A DNA stretch of 64,000 bases from Eopsaltria australis (Eukaryota; Chordata; Aves; Passeriformes; Petroicidae): contig JAVTVJ010000220.1 in assembly GCA_034509425.1 (NCBI GenBank), forward strand, positions 1,984,001-2,048,000. The letters are read 5' to 3'. The notes under the pieces were generated by a model. That model searched no databases. It had not been told where the DNA came from and worked only from the letters and a program-made list of their open reading frames with translations. Position numbers and translations under genes: made by a program. Numbering within the stretch: position 1 is the stretch's first letter; the number at the start of each line of letters is the position of its first letter. Of the stretch, positions 1 through 12,800 are shown piece after piece.

Positions 1-1150
1 GAGCAGCAGGCTGGCAAGGCTGGCCCTGCCATTGTAAACCTCTCTTCATCTGTTCATCACTGGGTGCTAAAACTCAATTTTGACTAAAATACAGTATGCA
101 GATCTCTGGCCAGACAGTGCATCTCACTCCTTCCTGACAGCTGCTGAAACTTTCTTCAAGATACCAGAGCATGAGAAGGTAAGAGGCTGTTTCTATTGTT
201 TGAATAAAAGCTACAACTGATGGAAAGCAACATTTTTTTAGAAAGTAGGACCTGAGAGAGAGCATCTTTTGAGGGAAGTGACAGGTTTTGAGTAGCACAA
301 CTTCTCTGCTATTACTTCCCATCAATCTCTTGTGCAGGTGGTTGGGCACAAAGGCTGAGAGGAGGGAGCAGGGGGATGTGAGGAGAAAGGATCTGTTGGG
401 AGCTCACAAGACTTGGGAAGGTGCTTGGTGGACTTAGGTTTGGAGAGGTGTGTTCAAGGTCCTGTTTGCATTGAAGCCACTGACCCTCCGTAGGACAGGG
501 AGAGTTCCTCCAGCTTGTGTTGTCTGGAATGTGGAATGGGCTTGAATTGATGATACAGATTTAAAAGTGTTTCTGGAGACTCCACTGAACAGCAGTGCTG
601 GTGTTTCTCACTCTAGTGAGGAGTTGTCTTGTTTGTGGAATGAAAATGTGCAGAAACAAACTGACAGAACACCAGGTTGGTTCCCTGTGACACGACCACG
701 TAGCTTAGGAAGCCAAGTGATGTTACCTTTTACTCTGCAATGTACTTGCTCTCTGGTGCCTATGCATTAACACACATACTATGCAATATCAGTCTTTTTT
801 TAAACCAGTTCACTACATTGGGCAAGAAAGGCCTGAGTTTAGCCTTAATTTTCTTAACAATTCACAGGAAAGTACTTTAAAAACAGTGACAAACTAAAAG
901 AAGGTGGAAAATGCATAAAGTAAAAGCACAGTCCCAGACTGCTCACGTAAGTGTCTTTCTAGCACCAAAACAGCATCCGTGATAGAAGCAGCTACTTGCT
1001 GTAATAGTTTCAACTTATGAAAACTGTGTACTAGATAAAATTATATTGTGATGTGTAAAAAGTGTATTTTATAGCTTTGGTGACTTAGTTTACTGTTTTG
1101 TATATATGAATTTTATAAATCTATTAAAACTTGACTTGTTATACTGTTCT
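1..1150 (+). other. Possible distal 3' UTR of a plus-strand gene to the left (GNA12 by synteny)
   Basis: No coding exon is visible here. The last 200 bases are AT-rich and contain a TATAAA/ATTAAA cluster (ATTAAA at 1123-1128) followed by a T/GT-rich stretch, which is the usual look of a vertebrate polyadenylation region. In human, GNA12 is convergent with AMZ1, and AMZ1 is on the minus strand here, so a plus-strand GNA12 ending at this place would fit. No GNA12 coding residues can be seen, so the gene name is inference only. Confidence 0.3.
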
Positions 1151-4100
1151 TTATGGGTTTCATCTTTCAACAAGAGTCTGAAGTGATGTTTCTTCTTTGT
1201 TAATTTTTTTTTTCTGTGAGTTAGTTGCTTTTTGGACAACTGACAGCGTGGCCTGTATCAAAGTGCAGCTGTCATGCCATGAAATCTCAGTCTGCAACCT
1301 TCAGGTGTCTCCCACTCCTCCACTCCTGGTTGGAGTCATTATTCCTGAGTGTGTCCAGGAGCTCAGGCTGGTGACAGATTAACCTGTGTGAAACTTGGAA
1401 CTCATTCATCTGTGCCGTTCCTGGGGCTGACTGGGGCATTAGCACTGATGGGAAGTGGGAGGGGAGGCACAGCTGGAGTTTGCTTGTGTATTTTGAGCTC
1501 AGCAAGGGGAGATAATTGGGATGGGAGCACCTGTTAGAGATTCCTCAGTGCTGTGTAGGATCTGATAATAAATAGCCATGGGGACTGTGCCTGCTGCTTT
1601 CCCAGGGCCAGGCCCCTGTCTGGGAGCACTGCAGGACCTTTGGAGGGTCACCAGTGCCCCTGTCACACAGCATTGCCATCCTGTGGCAACCAGGGCTGCC
1701 AGAACTCGGGCTCCAGACCTTAGGAATGCCATTAACCTTTCCTCACATTCCCTCACTTCAAAAGGTCACATCTGGCAGATTTTTGTGGCAAGTCTTGATT
1801 GTTTCTTGTGTAAACTATTAATGCCAAGTCAATTCCACTGCCAGTGCACAACTCGAAACACTTCATGGAGCATTTTTGGTCCTTTCTACTAATAATTGGA
1901 AATGCAGCACTTCAGCTGCATCAGGTCTTTGGGAATAGCTGACTCTTTGTCCTTGGTGTTGCTGAGTTCTTTCAGGTGCCAGTGTTCAGCATCTCTGACA
2001 GCAAGGGCAGACCAGTTGTAAATTCAGTATGTTCTAGTAGAAGGTGCTCAGGTGTGAGCACTGAGTGATCTGCAAAGCTCTCAGCGGCAGCTCCAGGGGC
2101 TCTCTTTGCTCAGCTCCATGGAGCAAAGTGGCCGTTTTGAGGCCCTGGTGTTGCTGTGAGATGCCCCTTTCATAACTCACTTGTGCAGATGGTGCTCCAT
2201 AAAAGCAGAGCTGCAGCAGTTGGTTTGTGTGTTCAGTGCCAGGAGTGCCTGTGCCCCAGGGAGAGCCTAAACTCCATATATTAACTTGGAATTACCTTCC
2301 CAGGAGCAGCACAACTCCCTGTTCAGAACCAGAGGATCTCTTCTGCAATTTCAGTAATCCAACACTGAAGATAAAAGGGAAAACATGTCTGTTTCCCCAG
2401 GGAGAGACTGCTCTAAAATGCAAAGTATAGCTTGTGTTTTTGTTCAAGTGTACAAGGTGTAAGGTTTGGGGTGGTTATAGTAATATTAAAGTATTTCTTA
2501 GAACTCTTTGAGGAGAGAAATTAAATAAATCCTTGTGGTTTCTAGCTCCAGCCTGGTATCTCATTATCCTTAGAGACCTGGGAGGAAGTTTACTCAGTTA
2601 CTAATCCCAAATTTCTTGCCACTCTTCCCAGGACTGACTGGCATCTTGGGAAGCTGCGTGGTGTTAAGGCAGGAAGAGTTAATTAGGACGAGTGTTCAGG
2701 GATTTTTACCAAAAGTAGCTTTCCCTTAAAGCCTCAATTTTGCACAGCAGAAGCAGACTTCAGTGAGAAGTACCATTTTCAGGGGAGAGAGGTGGTCACA
2801 GCCACTCTGAAATCACAAAGTGCTGGATCATGCAAATGAAATGTCTGTGGAAGGTGCTGGTTTTTCCTCTCCCCCCCTTGCAAGCTGTTGTAGGTAATTG
2901 CACACCTAACTAGTAAAGAACATGGAATTTTTTGTTGTGGGTTTTATTTTTTCCCTCTGGACAGTTGCTCTGTCTCCCCTCTCCCTTCAGCTACAGCAAG
3001 TCCTTGTTTTCAGAGTAGGAGTGGAATGTTCTGCCTGTTTATTCTTGGGAGAAGATATTTGTCTTTATGAGCTCGTAAAGCTATTAAAAGACTGGTTTTT
3101 ACTACGTTCAGGATTAGACTTCAGAAGTTGCTTCAAAACAAGTGTCCTTGAGCTTGGGGCAGAAAGGGTGTGACTGAGCTGCTTTGGGGGTGCAGAGTGC
3201 TCCAGGTGGCCACAGGATGGGGTGGTTTGGGAGATGCTCTGAGCCAGAGGAGTCTGACACGGATCTGTGTTGTGCCTTAGGGGTTGTTCCATGGAAACCA
3301 ACAGCAGCTGCAGGAAGGGGGTTCTGGTTCTGCTGGGGGATCTCCTGAAGGTGATCACGTGCAAGATTCATCATCTGCCTGTCACCACGAGGCAGAGACA
3401 CACAAGTGGTGCCTTCCAGGGCTGCCAGGCAGAGCCCTGGGCTGTGCCCAGAGAGCTCAGGGCAGGCTGCTGGCACTGTCCCTTCTCATCTGAGTGTCCA
3501 GCTCTTTCCCCTGCCTGTCTTCTGCCAGAGGCTCTCCAGGCTGTGGCTGAGGTGCTGCACAGGGAGCACCCAGCTCTCCTGCCCACTGCCTGCCACACAG
3601 AGGAACTGCTCCTGGACCTTCTGTAACCAACCCCAGTCTCGGCTGCTGCACTGCAAGTGACTTCTGGGTGTTGGATTTATATATAGAGCACCCTGCTCCT
3701 TCTTGCTGATGGTTGATCCATGGCTTGACCTTCTAAAGTGACTCCTAATTATCTCAGCTGTATTTCTGTTTCACAGCTTACTCAGCAGCTTATTAGCTCC
3801 AAGTTATGTTCCCACACCTTTCAAAGTAGAAGGATCTCCCCAGGAACCTGCTGCTTAAAATGCAGGAAATCTTATTTAGGGGTTTACCTTCAATTTGGCC
3901 TGCTACCTATTCCTGTGTCAGCTGTTCTCTGGCCCCCTACAACTCTGATATATGCAGAGAGAAGTAGGAACTGTGCCTTGTGCTTTAGTTCTGGCTATAA
4001 CCTTCATTTTCAGTGTAACCTTGGCCAGTGCTTTTGTTCCTCTGTAACCCAGGCTGCCTCCAGTCCTTACACTGGTGTGGGCTGGGGCAAAGAGCTGCTC

Positions 4101-6189
4101 ACAGACCCTGTGCTCAACGTGCTGCAGCAGCACTGGAAACCTTGGCTGGTGTGAAGAGGAGCCCCTCCACAGGAATGCCTTCACATGCCCAAACCCTGCA
4201 GTGGAATATTGCAGGGCCCCTCTCCTCCAGCTGCTGAAGGATTTCCAAGTTCTCAGCCACTTTCTGCCTCTCCCTGCAGAGCTGCCTCTTGCCTGTGGGT
4301 GCTGCTGAGCTGCCCAGGTGAAGCTCTGAGCTGCCATCTCATTTGTGTCTTACCTGGAGCACTTGTGGACAAGCTGAGCAGGTTAAGTGGTGGTTCTGGC
4401 AGTGATGGTGTCAAAAATACCCATTTGTAGTCACGGAGGTTTTCAGCAGCACTCGCAGCAGCACTAAGGTAAGCCAAGTGTCACAAGGAATCTCCCATCT
4501 GTGACTTCTGCCAGCCCTTCTGTGCCACCCAACTCTGTTGTCTTTGGAATTTTATGATGGAAAGCTGCCTCTGTTCCCTTAGGCAGGATTGTCATCCTGA
4601 GCCTCTCTCCAGAAAGTTTCTTAAGTTCGGCCTAATAATTCAACCCGGAATCAAAGAAGAGCAAACAGGCTGAACAGAGAGTAATCTCTTGCTCAAAATA
4701 GTAAATGTGTTCAGACAACAACTGAGCGAGTTCGGGGGCACACCTGGGATTTGTAATTCAAGCAGGGTTTGTTAGGAAGGTTTCTGCTGCTGGGAGGAAT
4801 GTCATGGATGAGAACTCGTCACCTTTGTGGCTGCCAGGAGAGGGCGGCAGCAGCGGCTCCGCGCCTGCCCCGCTCCCGGCGCGCAGCCTGGAAAAATGTT
4901 TCCAGGAATTGCCGTCATCAGTCCCGAAGCCAAACTCCCTTTCTCTCCCGGTATGAATCATGCGGATGTGAAGTGCTTGTGTTTCCGGAATCCAGCTGAA
5001 TTTACTGCAAGACCATCTTTGCTACTCACCTGCGTGTGTAAATCTCCGGCGTTTTTCCAGTATCTTGCAGTTATCCTCTTGCTTCCTGCTCCAGAATGGC
5101 ACTGCAGGGCTGGACTCAAAGTGCACAGGGCAAGTGCTCCGGAAAGCAAAGCTGCTGCCTCTTCGGGGGGAAACATCCTCTCCCTTCTCCCAGCTGCACT
5201 GGATCTGATCCTACCTGCTGGTATTTTTAGACTGGAGCAATCTGGAGCTCAGCCATGAGCTGTGGGAGCATTATCAGTGCTCAGGGCTGAGGGAGCAGGG
5301 GATGGAGAGGGGTCAGCCTTCCCCTGGCAGGAGCAAAGAACCCATCGGCCTCTTGAGCTCTGGCTATAAATAGCCAGGAGGAACGGAGAGGAACAGCATG
5401 CCCTGGCCATGGGAAGGGAGGCTCTGCTGCTCCGGGTGCCAGCACAGCACCCGGCCCTGCTCAGTGCGTGCCTCACAGAGCAGGGAAGAGGGAAGGGCCA
5501 GGGTGGCAACTTCCCAAGGCAGAAAGAGGAATGCACGTGTAGTTCCCCTTTTACATTAATAATCAATGAGTTCGTGAATGTTTCCAAAGGTTTCCTCTCC
5601 TGTGCCAATCTACAGAGGACGTGAGTATGTGAGAGAGGATGTGAGCCAGGGTCCAAGCCTGGCTTTGTTTGAACTGAGGCAGCTCTGAAGATTCTCTTGA
5701 GAGTCCTCCAAGAGACAGTTGTCACTCTAATGCTGCTCTTTGGGGCAGCTGAGCTGCCAGGGATCTCTCTGCTTTACTCTGTGCCCATCTCCCCCTGAGT
5801 AATGAGAGTCCATCAGCCTGGATTGTGCTCCTGTGCTCAGCACAACCTGCAGCTGATGAGGCAGCAACCAGAGCACTCTGAGTGTTTGTGACAGGGAGAG
5901 GAGAGGGAGAAATCTCATCTGTGCCTGGGACTGATGTGCTAAGCAGAGGAGAGCTCTGTGTGTGGGAGAGCTTCCCTGATTAATTTGCATCTGTTTGTTC
6001 AGATGGCCCAAACTTCTGTGTGAGCATGTTCAGTCTCTAGTGGCTGACCTCTTCCTGGCCAACTTCAGACCAAGAAAATAAAAGCACCTACATGGGACTT
6101 GGGGTGGATTTGGGGTGCTGGTGTCACTTAGACCAGCACAGGAAGGACTCTTAGAGAAGAACCAATCACATCAAAACTCTGTTAGCAAT
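1151..6189. other. Intergenic stretch without recognisable genes
   Basis: About 5 kb between the putative polyadenylation region on the left and the 3' end of AMZ1. Open frames are short and overlap on both strands without family resemblance. I see no repeat family, RNA gene or promoter here that I can name. A modestly CpG-containing patch lies near 4840-4950. Confidence 0.5.
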
Positions 6190-6208
6190 CTCAGAAAACA
6201 AAACACCT

Positions 6209-6214
6209 TTTATT
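6209..6214 (-). terminator. AMZ1: AMZ1 polyadenylation signal
   Basis: TTTATT on the plus strand reads AATAAA on the minus strand, about 105 bases past the AMZ1 stop codon. It is the first canonical signal downstream of the stop, so the annotated 3' UTR would be short (roughly 6190-6317). Confidence 0.55.
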
Positions 6215-6317
6215 CCCTGGGGGAGTTGCTGTTTCTCTCAGACAGCAACAACTTGGGGTGAGGAAGGCTGGAAGCAGGGCAGTGACGTGAGCAAAGCTGG
6301 CCCAAGGCAGCCCCAGC

Positions 6318-6887
6318 CTAGTTGTCCTCCCAGCGCCAGCGATGAGGGGATGATTCCCCTTTGGACAGTTTTCTGGAGCTCAGCTTCCTCCTCAAGGAGG
6401 AAAATTTGTCTCCGAGAACTTTGCGTAGCCCGGTGCTGTCCCTAGCAAAGGGCAGGTCCTTCCTCATAGCAGGCAGCTGTCCTGTAAACATTTCCCACTT
6501 AGCCAGGGCGTCCACGGCCTCGTCCACCTGAGCCAGTTCCTCCTCAGAGACGTTCCTCTCCAGGGCAGCAATGCACATCTCCAGCCACAGCTCGTAATCC
6601 TTGATGCTGTCCGTGGCCTTGGTGTGCCCGGGGAGCCGGGGCTGGCCCTGTGCCTCGGGCAGGGAGCTGGGCTGCTCGTCCTGCTCCAGCTCGGGCCCGA
6701 TGGACAGGGCCTGGCTGCAGGTGTCAGGGGTCAGTGGCTCGGACAGGGAGGTCACGGCCTCGGAGTCGTTCTCACAGCACATCCCGGAGTCGGAGCTGAA
6801 CGGGAGGATGTCCTCTGAGGCAGACAGCTCTGCTGACTCCTGCCTTGGCCACGTGGACAGCACGGTCTGTGTCCAAGCGTAGAGCTT
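6318..6887 (-). CDS. AMZ1: AMZ1 coding exon 6, C-terminal region (residues 315-503)
   Basis: Acceptor CCCCACAG. Starts KLYAWTQTVLSTWPRQES and contains DSGMCCENDSE, LSEPLTPD, WEMFTGQLP and GLRKVLGDKFSSLRRKLSSR before the stop TAG at 6318-6320. The middle is acidic, serine-rich and probably disordered; the tail is basic. Confidence 0.96.
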   Translation of the reverse strand, partial: KLYAWTQTVLSTWPRQESAELSASEDILPFSSDSGMCCENDSEAVTSLSEPLTPDTCSQALSIGPELEQDEQPSSLPEAQGQPRLPGHTKATDSIKDYELWLEMCIAALERNVSEEELAQVDEAVDALAKWEMFTGQLPAMRKDLPFARDSTGLRKVLGDKFSSLRRKLSSRKLSKGESSPHRWRWEDN

Positions 6888-9800
6888 CTGTGGGGAGGGG
6901 AGAAAGGTTTCATTGTGGAGGATGAGAGACACCAGTTACACCTTTCCCGGTGTTTGCAGGTGAACCTATTTATCATGGGTGGCTCAGCTGCAGCTGCCAC
7001 GGTCCTGTCTGCTGGACAGTGGGTTCAGACAACTCCTGGTGACCCTACAAAGCAAGGGCTTTCTTTTGTCCCATTTTCCTGGACTGTGGCACAGCTGCCT
7101 CCAGTCAGATGTGAACTTTTTCTGTCCTAATATTGAAGGTGGTAGGAGAAAACCACCAGATCGCTCCCTGCTACGTGAATGTGGTCTCCAGGAGAGGCAA
7201 ACCAAGGCCTCTCCAGAGGAAACTGTGTCATTATAAAAGCTCTGGAGACAGTGGTGAAGAATTGTGTTTCATCATGTTGTTAATGCCTGTGGTAACATGC
7301 GTTTTATTCCCAAGAATAGCTCTTCCCCTCCCGAGCTGAAATGAACAAGTGCGAAAGCTGGCTCCAGGAAAGAATTAATGGAAGGAAAATGTCTGAGACA
7401 ATTTCCTTTTTCAATATTACATGCCACAATGAGGCATATAACGGGTTACTCCTGGCACATTTATTCCTTATGCTTTAGGGAATGAACTGCAGTATTCCAG
7501 TCATCCCTGCGTAAAAGGTGATCTTGTCTGCCTTGTTTACAGTGCTGGGATTTTCTTGTGTGTATTTTTCAGTTTTTCATACCCCTGTGGCCTATTTCTT
7601 CATCTTTACTTTCTGTAGCTCTCAGTGATCCCTTTGCAAAGCCCCCAGTTGCTCAGCAGGGACAGAATTAGCCTGGGCTGTCCCCATGGTGTGCCAGGCA
7701 TAGACCTGGGTCCGTTCCTGCCCAGCTCAGGGGGAGCTGCAGCGTTTGAGGAGCAGGCAGGAGACTCCCAGCCCTGCAGAGCTCCCTTCTCTCACAGCCC
7801 CCCACTGCTCCCTCCCCCTTCCCTCCTCTATTGCTCTCTCTTCAGGCAAGTGACAGAAAGGATAAAGAGCTCAAATTGAGTGGGTGGGAGAAATCGGCCC
7901 TGCTTCTCCTTTCAGTCTGAGCATGGAGCCTCAGGGAAGAATTTTGTACAGGAATAAAATGGACTCTTTCAGCTTAGTTAATCCACCCTGCCCCCTCCCT
8001 CTGGGGCAAGAAAAATGGAAAAGGGACAACTTTTCTCCTGCCTTGTCCCACCTCCAGTGGTCCTTCCCTCCCTCTGGGTTTATCCAACAAAGGCAGTGCC
8101 AGAAGCTGCAGTGGGAGCTGGGCTGGTGAAGGGGACAGCAAAGCTACTGGAAAGCTGCAAGCAGCCCATGGTTTTGTAATGCCTCTAAATTCCCAGGAAG
8201 AGTGAATCTGGGAAGGATTTGCAACTGCTACTTAGCCTATTTTCAAAGAATTAAAAAGGCTGTGGAGAGTGGATGTTCCAACAGTACATTTGGGTTATTC
8301 AAGGCAAAAAAGGGGGATGATAACGCAGGATCACTACCTGAATTCCCAGAATCTCTTCAGTCTCTCTCATCCTTTGGGTGGCTTATTCATTTGAACTTTG
8401 GGTGGGTTTGAAGGGCTGCAGCCTGTTATGTTCTCTTGTTTAACCAGGAAGGGATGAGCTCTGTGTGGGTTTTGTTTACCTGCAGGCAAGAGCAGCTGAA
8501 GTGTCCCAGGGATGTCACTGGGACCTGCTGTCTGTGTGTGTGGCCACTGCAAACTCATCCAGCCCACTATGTGAGGACAGCCTGGGATGCTGCAGAAGGA
8601 GCAGGTGGAAATGTGGAAATGTTGATTGTGGCAGGGAAACACCAGGAGAATTAACTTGCTGTCAGTTTTCGAGATGACTCATGCTGGAATAAGCAGCTGG
8701 GATGAAAAATGGAGTGTGGTTCTGAATGCAACTCAGATAAATGAATTGAGGGACTCTCTCTGCTGGTTTCCTGCCCCATGTGCTCCTCTGACCCAAACCA
8801 TGTCTCAGTTGCAGATTTGAGCAGTGTTACCTGCTGCTGCCGAGGCACAGCTTGGTTCTGGCATTTCCTGTGGTTATTATGAGTGTCTGAAGCTGTTTTG
8901 TGGCAGGTGGGGATCTGTGATAGTTTTCCAAGAGGAAATGTGACTTCAGCCTTGCACTTAACGTGCTTGGCAAGTTAACTTCGCTCTGTTATTGTCTCAA
9001 AATGCTTTCTGCCCTCTTCTGTCAGGTTCCTTAACTATTTAATTCATCTCTGGCATTTATGTCTCCTCTCAACATTATGGCAAAGCCTCTAACAGAGATT
9101 ATCACAGCTCTCCTACACCAGCTTGTACAGCATCTAGCTGAGCTTTGCCATCTCGAGGAAGCAGATGTGACATTTGGCAAGTGTATCATTCCTTCAGCTT
9201 TGTGTTCCCTGTCACCAGAGGATGCTGAGCCAATTACAGTATTTGCTGCAGGTGTACAGGCAAAAATACTTCTAGAAAAGCTTAATGCAGGTGGCAGTTC
9301 TCTTCTAGAAAGCACTGGCTGGATGCTGACAGGAGGTTAAATAAAGCAGAATTTATTCCTCTGCTGGTCTGGGCAATGTGGACACCTCTCAGACAGGAGT
9401 GGGGACCAAACAGCCACAGAGTCAAAGAAGGGTTTGGCAGCACCACAATTAAGCAGGAAAACCACAAAAAAAAAGTGTGTTTCCCCACACTCTGCCATGC
9501 TTCTGTGTATCTGATTCCACACTGAATGAAACTAGAGGCCTCCCCTTTCTCATCCTGCTCCTATCTTATTACAAATGCAACCCACAGACTTTAAAATAGG
9601 CAGCCGTGGAAAATCCTGCCTCTGAACATGATGTGTGTCAGACAGGAATCACAACCAGGGAGAAGATGGGTGCTGAGTGAGAAAGGTGACATTATTTCTA
9701 TTCCACCAACCATTTAGCTACTGAATCCTGAGGCAGAAAACCCTTTCAGGAGCTAAAGGTGTGTTAGCACTGTTCCTGATCTGCCTAAATGTGGTGTTAG

Positions 9801-12800
9801 CAGTGGTATGGGTGGGAAAGAAGAGACAAAAGATGAGTGTGGGACCCTCCATGTATTGGGGGTCATAATTTGGGATCCTTTCTCATAAATTTAAGCAGAG
9901 GAACTGCAGCAAAGTACACACTTAATGTTTCCTCCCTGTTCCCAGCAGCCCCAGAGAGGCAAAAATGCAGGGTGTCACGGGAAAGGGTGTAGCTGTGGGA
10001 ATCCCTGCACTCACTGCTGCTCTTGCCTGCCATCCCCACCTCGTTTTTGGGAGTAGGAAAGTGTGGTTGGGCTGTGGCAGTGCCCCTTGGGAAGAGCCAA
10101 AAGCCCTGGAGCTTGTGCAAAATGCTTTGTTGGTCCGAGCCTGTGTACAGCACTTGTGTTCAAGTGTGAGCTGCTGCCTCGGCACCTCGCACTGAGAGCT
10201 CCTGGGAGCTCCTGAAGGCTCCTGAAAGCTCCTGCCTTCACCACGCTGCTGCAGCACCTTCAGTGCTGGGCTTTGGACTGAGCCACCCTGTTCCTGTCCC
10301 TGCCCTGCCCCTGTTCAGGAGCCTCTGGGGGATGGGGGCTCACCCGGTAGCGCTCGATGAGTTTGAAGCCCACGACGTGCTGCAGCTTCCGCAGGCAGAT
10401 GGGGCACGGCTCCAGCGGCCGCAGCAGCGCCTCATCCAGGCTCAGGGCGCCCTGCATGATGCACTGCAGCCAGCGGCACGTCCCCAGCCCCATCAGGTGG
10501 CAGATCTCGTGACAGGTCACCTTTCAGGGAAGCAAAGAGCACAGCACTGCGTGGTCATTCCTATTTCTGCTGCCCCCTCCTCTTCCTCCTCTGCTGCTCA
10601 CCTTCCCTGCTCCTTGGCAGTCTGACCAATCTCCAGTCTGGGTTTTCCAGGGTGATAGGAGAACCTCGCTGCCTCTTCCCAACTCCTTGTTTGTGTTGTG
10701 GAGAAGGAAGGGTGAGTGTGGGTGAGGCAGGTGTGGGGAGCTGCGGGGCAGTGCTGCTGCTGCTCTCCCTCAGGGACAAAGTGGTGTTTGGAGGGTTTTT
10801 GCTGTTTTAGGGTTTTTTTAAAGAGGAAAAGAAAAGAGCAACACAGCCTGTGTGAGAAATGTGCAAGAAGCTATTGGCAATAACAGATCTGGGTCCTTCC
10901 AGAACAGACTCCGTTAGCATTTGTGCCAAAGCAAAAAACTGAGCTGGAGTCAGCTGGGCAAGCACGGCTGCCTTGGGAATTGGCAACTGTGGAAAGGCTG
11001 AGGATGGAGGATTCCTCTCCTCCTCCCATTGCCACTTAATATCATTTGGAATTATTACAGGAAGAGACCTCAAAGTAGAAAATCCTAAGCAAATACCAGG
11101 AGAGCAAAAGGAAATGGCTTTGAAGGTGCTCGTGTGACCACTCTGTGTGGGCCAGCTTTGGGAGGAAGCCTGGAGGCAGAGCTGGAATATGGCAGATGTT
11201 GGGATGAGGGGGGACAGCACTCATGAAGAGGATGTGTTGGAGGTGAGGGGTGTTAAGGGCATCTGCATATAAATACATGGGCAAACTTGACTGAGGTATT
11301 ATTCTCATCCATGTAACAGGTCTGGTACTGGGACCCCTCCCCTCACAGGTGCCAATGTCTGAGGAAGACACAGCCATCCATTGTTACACTCAGCTCTACC
11401 AGATATTCCGATTAACCTCCAAATATGTATCAGCTCTGCTGGGCCTGACAAGAAAAATACTCAGGATTACCCAAGCACAAGCCTGGGAGCTGGGCAGGGT
11501 TGTTTTAGTGCTGCTCCATGACATAACCTGGTTTAGTGGAAGGGGTTTGGGACAAGATGGTCTTTAAGGTCCTTTCCACCCAAACCATGGTGTGGAATGG
11601 TATGAGGCAAATCCTGTAGCCTCCCCATAACTGTTGGGGAGTTGTCATTTGCTCCAGTGGTGAGGGGAGCAAGAGTTGTCTGTGCAGTGCACTGAAATGC
11701 AAGCTCTTTATGCCTGAATTCAGTGTGGACTTAGCTGTGACTGTCTGTGCTTATGGGAGCAGTCTCATGGCTGCTTCACTGCGCTGAGGCATGGATTATA
11801 CCCTGGCCTGGAATATTTAACCCTGCACAGGAAGAAGCATGGGGTGCAGGAGGTTGCTGCTCCTACCTTACAGCACTGGACCATCTCCTGGGCACTGAAC
11901 TGCAAGGTCCGGTCTCTGCCCTCCTTGCTGACTTCACACAGCTCCTCCTTCTGCGTGGGGGGGTTCAAGCTGCTGCACCCAGCCTGGGGGAAATCCCCAG
12001 AAAACCTGGCAAAGCTGCAGACTCCCACTTCTGTGAAGAGAGGGGAGTACAAGTCAGGTGTCTGCTCTTTCACAACTGTCTGTCACCTTAGGCAGCATGA
12101 AAATACAGCTGTGGGGGCACAGTCCAGCTGAGCGTGCAGGGTGTGATGAGACCGACTCCCAGAAGGTTTGGATCACCTCAGTTACCTCTGTCTGGATCAA
12201 GAGCCCTGACCCCCCCTAATTTTAAGTTTAAAAAACCTAGTTCCTCTTACCAGGGAATAACAGGTTAAGGACAAGATTTGGCTATTCCAGTCTCCCAGGG
12301 AAGGCTTTTCGGTACAGTGCTGCCTTATTCACACACAGTGCTAGATCACCATAGGACACCAATCCCACCTTGTCCTGGCAGGAATTTGCTGAAAGTGAAG
12401 CTCCAGGTCTCACATGGGTAAAGGTCCAGCAGGGTAAGTCCAAGGACACACAGGGCATCCATGGGCTTGTTGTTCTTTAGGAAATTCAGGATCCCATCTG
12501 GACAAATACAAGAGAAATGTTCATTTAAATGAACCATCCCTGGAAGGCACAGAACCAGAATTTCTGCTGCTCAGGGGGAGGAGGATGTAATCCAAGCCCT
12601 AAACAGGCAGAGCTGCCGGATTCATCATCTCAGGTGGAGAACCATGCCTCTGTAGCCCATCCCTCAAATCAGAGGAGACTTGACTTTGGAAGTGGTGCTG
12701 AGCACAGAGTTAATACAAAGCAGAGATGCTGGTGAATTCAGTCCTAACCCATGGAAATGAGCACCTGGGAGCAGAATTTCCATACAGGCATTTCAGAACT

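Noticed and set aside
1..6189. Coding exons of GNA12
   Set aside because: No G-alpha motif or conserved C-terminal sequence is found in any frame; only a possible 3' UTR remains.
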